Part shown: positions 6,469 to 6,760 of the stretch, in pieces
Position numbering within the stretch: position 1 is the first letter of the stretch
Layout: each line of letters starts with the position of its first letter
NCBI GenBank assembly: GCA_015661985.1
Contig: DQVB01000218.1
Location: forward strand, 1-6,760
Length of the DNA stretch: 6,760 nucleotides
Source of the DNA: Planctomycetota bacterium
GTDB taxonomy: Bacteria; Planctomycetota; Planctomycetia; Pirellulales; Thermoguttaceae
Reading direction: 5' to 3'
Program-made: the position numbers and the translations under genes
Notes under the pieces: generated by a model
The model's input: the letters and a program-made list of their open reading frames with translations, nothing else
Databases searched by the model: none
Told to the model about the DNA's origin: nothing

Positions 6469-6482
6469 GCCTGGAAGCAGGC
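6469..6482. repeat. GCCTG-GAAG-CAGGC hairpin
   Basis: A perfect 5-bp stem with a 4-nt loop starts five bases after the previous hairpin. The same GCCTG...CAGGC stem recurs at 6544-6558, which suggests a shared repeat family. Confidence 0.5.
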
Positions 6483-6543
6483 TCCTCCGGCTTGCGGCGA
6501 AACGACCCCAACGGATGGGTCCATCGCGTGCCGGTAGCGCGTC

Positions 6544-6558
6544 GCCTGGATCGCAGGC
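6544..6558. repeat. GCCTG-GATCG-CAGGC hairpin
   Basis: This second copy of the GCCTG/CAGGC stem has a 5-nt loop. It sits inside a wider CGTGCC...GGCACG inverted pair spanning about 6528-6561. It is short enough to be chance on its own; its company makes a repeat family more likely. Confidence 0.4.
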
Positions 6559-6623
6559 ACGATTTGGCCACCGTCATCCTCGGGAAGGCGGAAAAGACCG
6601 AAAGACGCAGCGGGCGCGTCAGG

Positions 6624-6645
6624 CCGGTCAATCGGTCTTGACCGG
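6624..6645. repeat. perfect 8-bp inverted repeat (CCGGTCAA-N6-TTGACCGG)
   Basis: CCGGTCAA at 6624-6631 and TTGACCGG at 6638-6645 are exact reverse complements around TCGGTC. The right arm contains TTGACC, a possible plus-strand -35 hexamer (TATTCA follows after 17 nt at 6661-6666, only a poor -10). The site could therefore be an operator for a rightward transcript entering the riboswitch-like sequence, or another dispersed palindrome. Confidence 0.45.
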
Positions 6646-6694
6646 AGGCGTAGCCGTTGGTATTCAGGGCCGTCTCGTCGGATCTTATCGACAC

Positions 6695-6760
6695 GTGCCA
6701 CCGGTCTGTTAATCAGGGAAGACTGGGTGAAATCCGCAACTGCTTTCTGGTTGGCGCTCC
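6695..6760 (+). promoter_or_regulatory. cobalamin riboswitch-like element, cut by the window edge
   Basis: GTGCC (6695-6699), TTAATCAGGGAA (6709-6720) and GGGTGAAATCC (6725-6735) appear in the order and spacing of the cobalamin riboswitch core (GTGCC...TTAATAGGGAA...GGTGAAAATCC), followed by GCAACTG at 6736-6742. CTG/CAG around TTAAT matches the small stem before AGGGAA. The expected second stem is weak: only GG/CC closes the GTGAAAT loop, and the usual CTGCCCCCGCAACTG segment appears shortened to GCAACTG. It may be a variant, a truncated copy or a decayed one. If real, it controls a plus-strand gene to the right of the window. Confidence 0.5.

Larger units (their letters stand above)
6422..6694. 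other. non-coding region with palindrome cluster
   Basis: No frame here gives a recognisable protein on either strand, although two minus-strand frames stay open. I found no trace of the missing N-terminal half of the 5300-6421 protein. What stands out is a series of short perfect hairpins, listed separately, and on the right the approach to the riboswitch-like sequence. Confidence 0.45.

Noticed and set aside
6294..6645. Palindrome cluster considered as a CRISPR array
   Set aside because: The repeats differ from one another and there is no regular repeat-spacer period or cas gene.
6099..6701. 200-codon minus-strand ORF upstream of and overlapping the truncated gene
   Set aside because: It reads through several palindromes, has no family-like motif, and does not supply the missing N-terminus of the neighbouring protein.

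Overview
The window is GC-rich bacterial DNA with long open antisense frames, which is typical of high-GC coding sequence. I lean towards a planctomycete (Pirellulales-like). The reasons are the archaeal-like GTP-type PEP carboxykinase, the wHTH protein on the right, and short palindromic repeats of the CCGCCTTCAGGCGG and ACAGGC...GCCTGT kinds. This is recalled resemblance, not a search result.

Positions 1-4664 hold one minus-strand transcription unit, read right to left. It begins at a good sigma-70-type promoter (4637-4664) and has an unusually long, GC-rich leader of about 330 nt. Next come pckG (4301-2415, PEP carboxykinase), a fold-type I PLP aminotransferase (2391-1069, 23 nt after pckG) and a VIT1/CCC1-family metal transporter (969-181, 99 nt further on). 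The first two genes are tightly coupled and fit central carbon/nitrogen metabolism: oxaloacetate to PEP, next to an amino acid/2-oxo acid exchange. The transporter may be a looser member of the unit. Positions 1-180 carry a GC hairpin and a T-rich imperfect repeat but no gene.

Positions 4665-5299 hold no convincing gene, only short palindromes. Positions 5300-6421 hold a minus-strand ORF. Its body resembles the C-terminal half of a widespread uncharacterised protein family with a winged-helix-like end. Its first ~50 codons are not family-like and run through a large inverted repeat (6294-6368), so it is probably a 5'-truncated remnant.

Positions 6294-6645 are a cluster of palindromes of several kinds. 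At the extreme right edge, on the plus strand, 6695-6760 has the hallmark core of a cobalamin (B12) riboswitch, with weak pairing in its second half. It would point to a B12-related gene beyond the window. I see no defence system, CRISPR array, tRNA, rRNA or intact insertion sequence.
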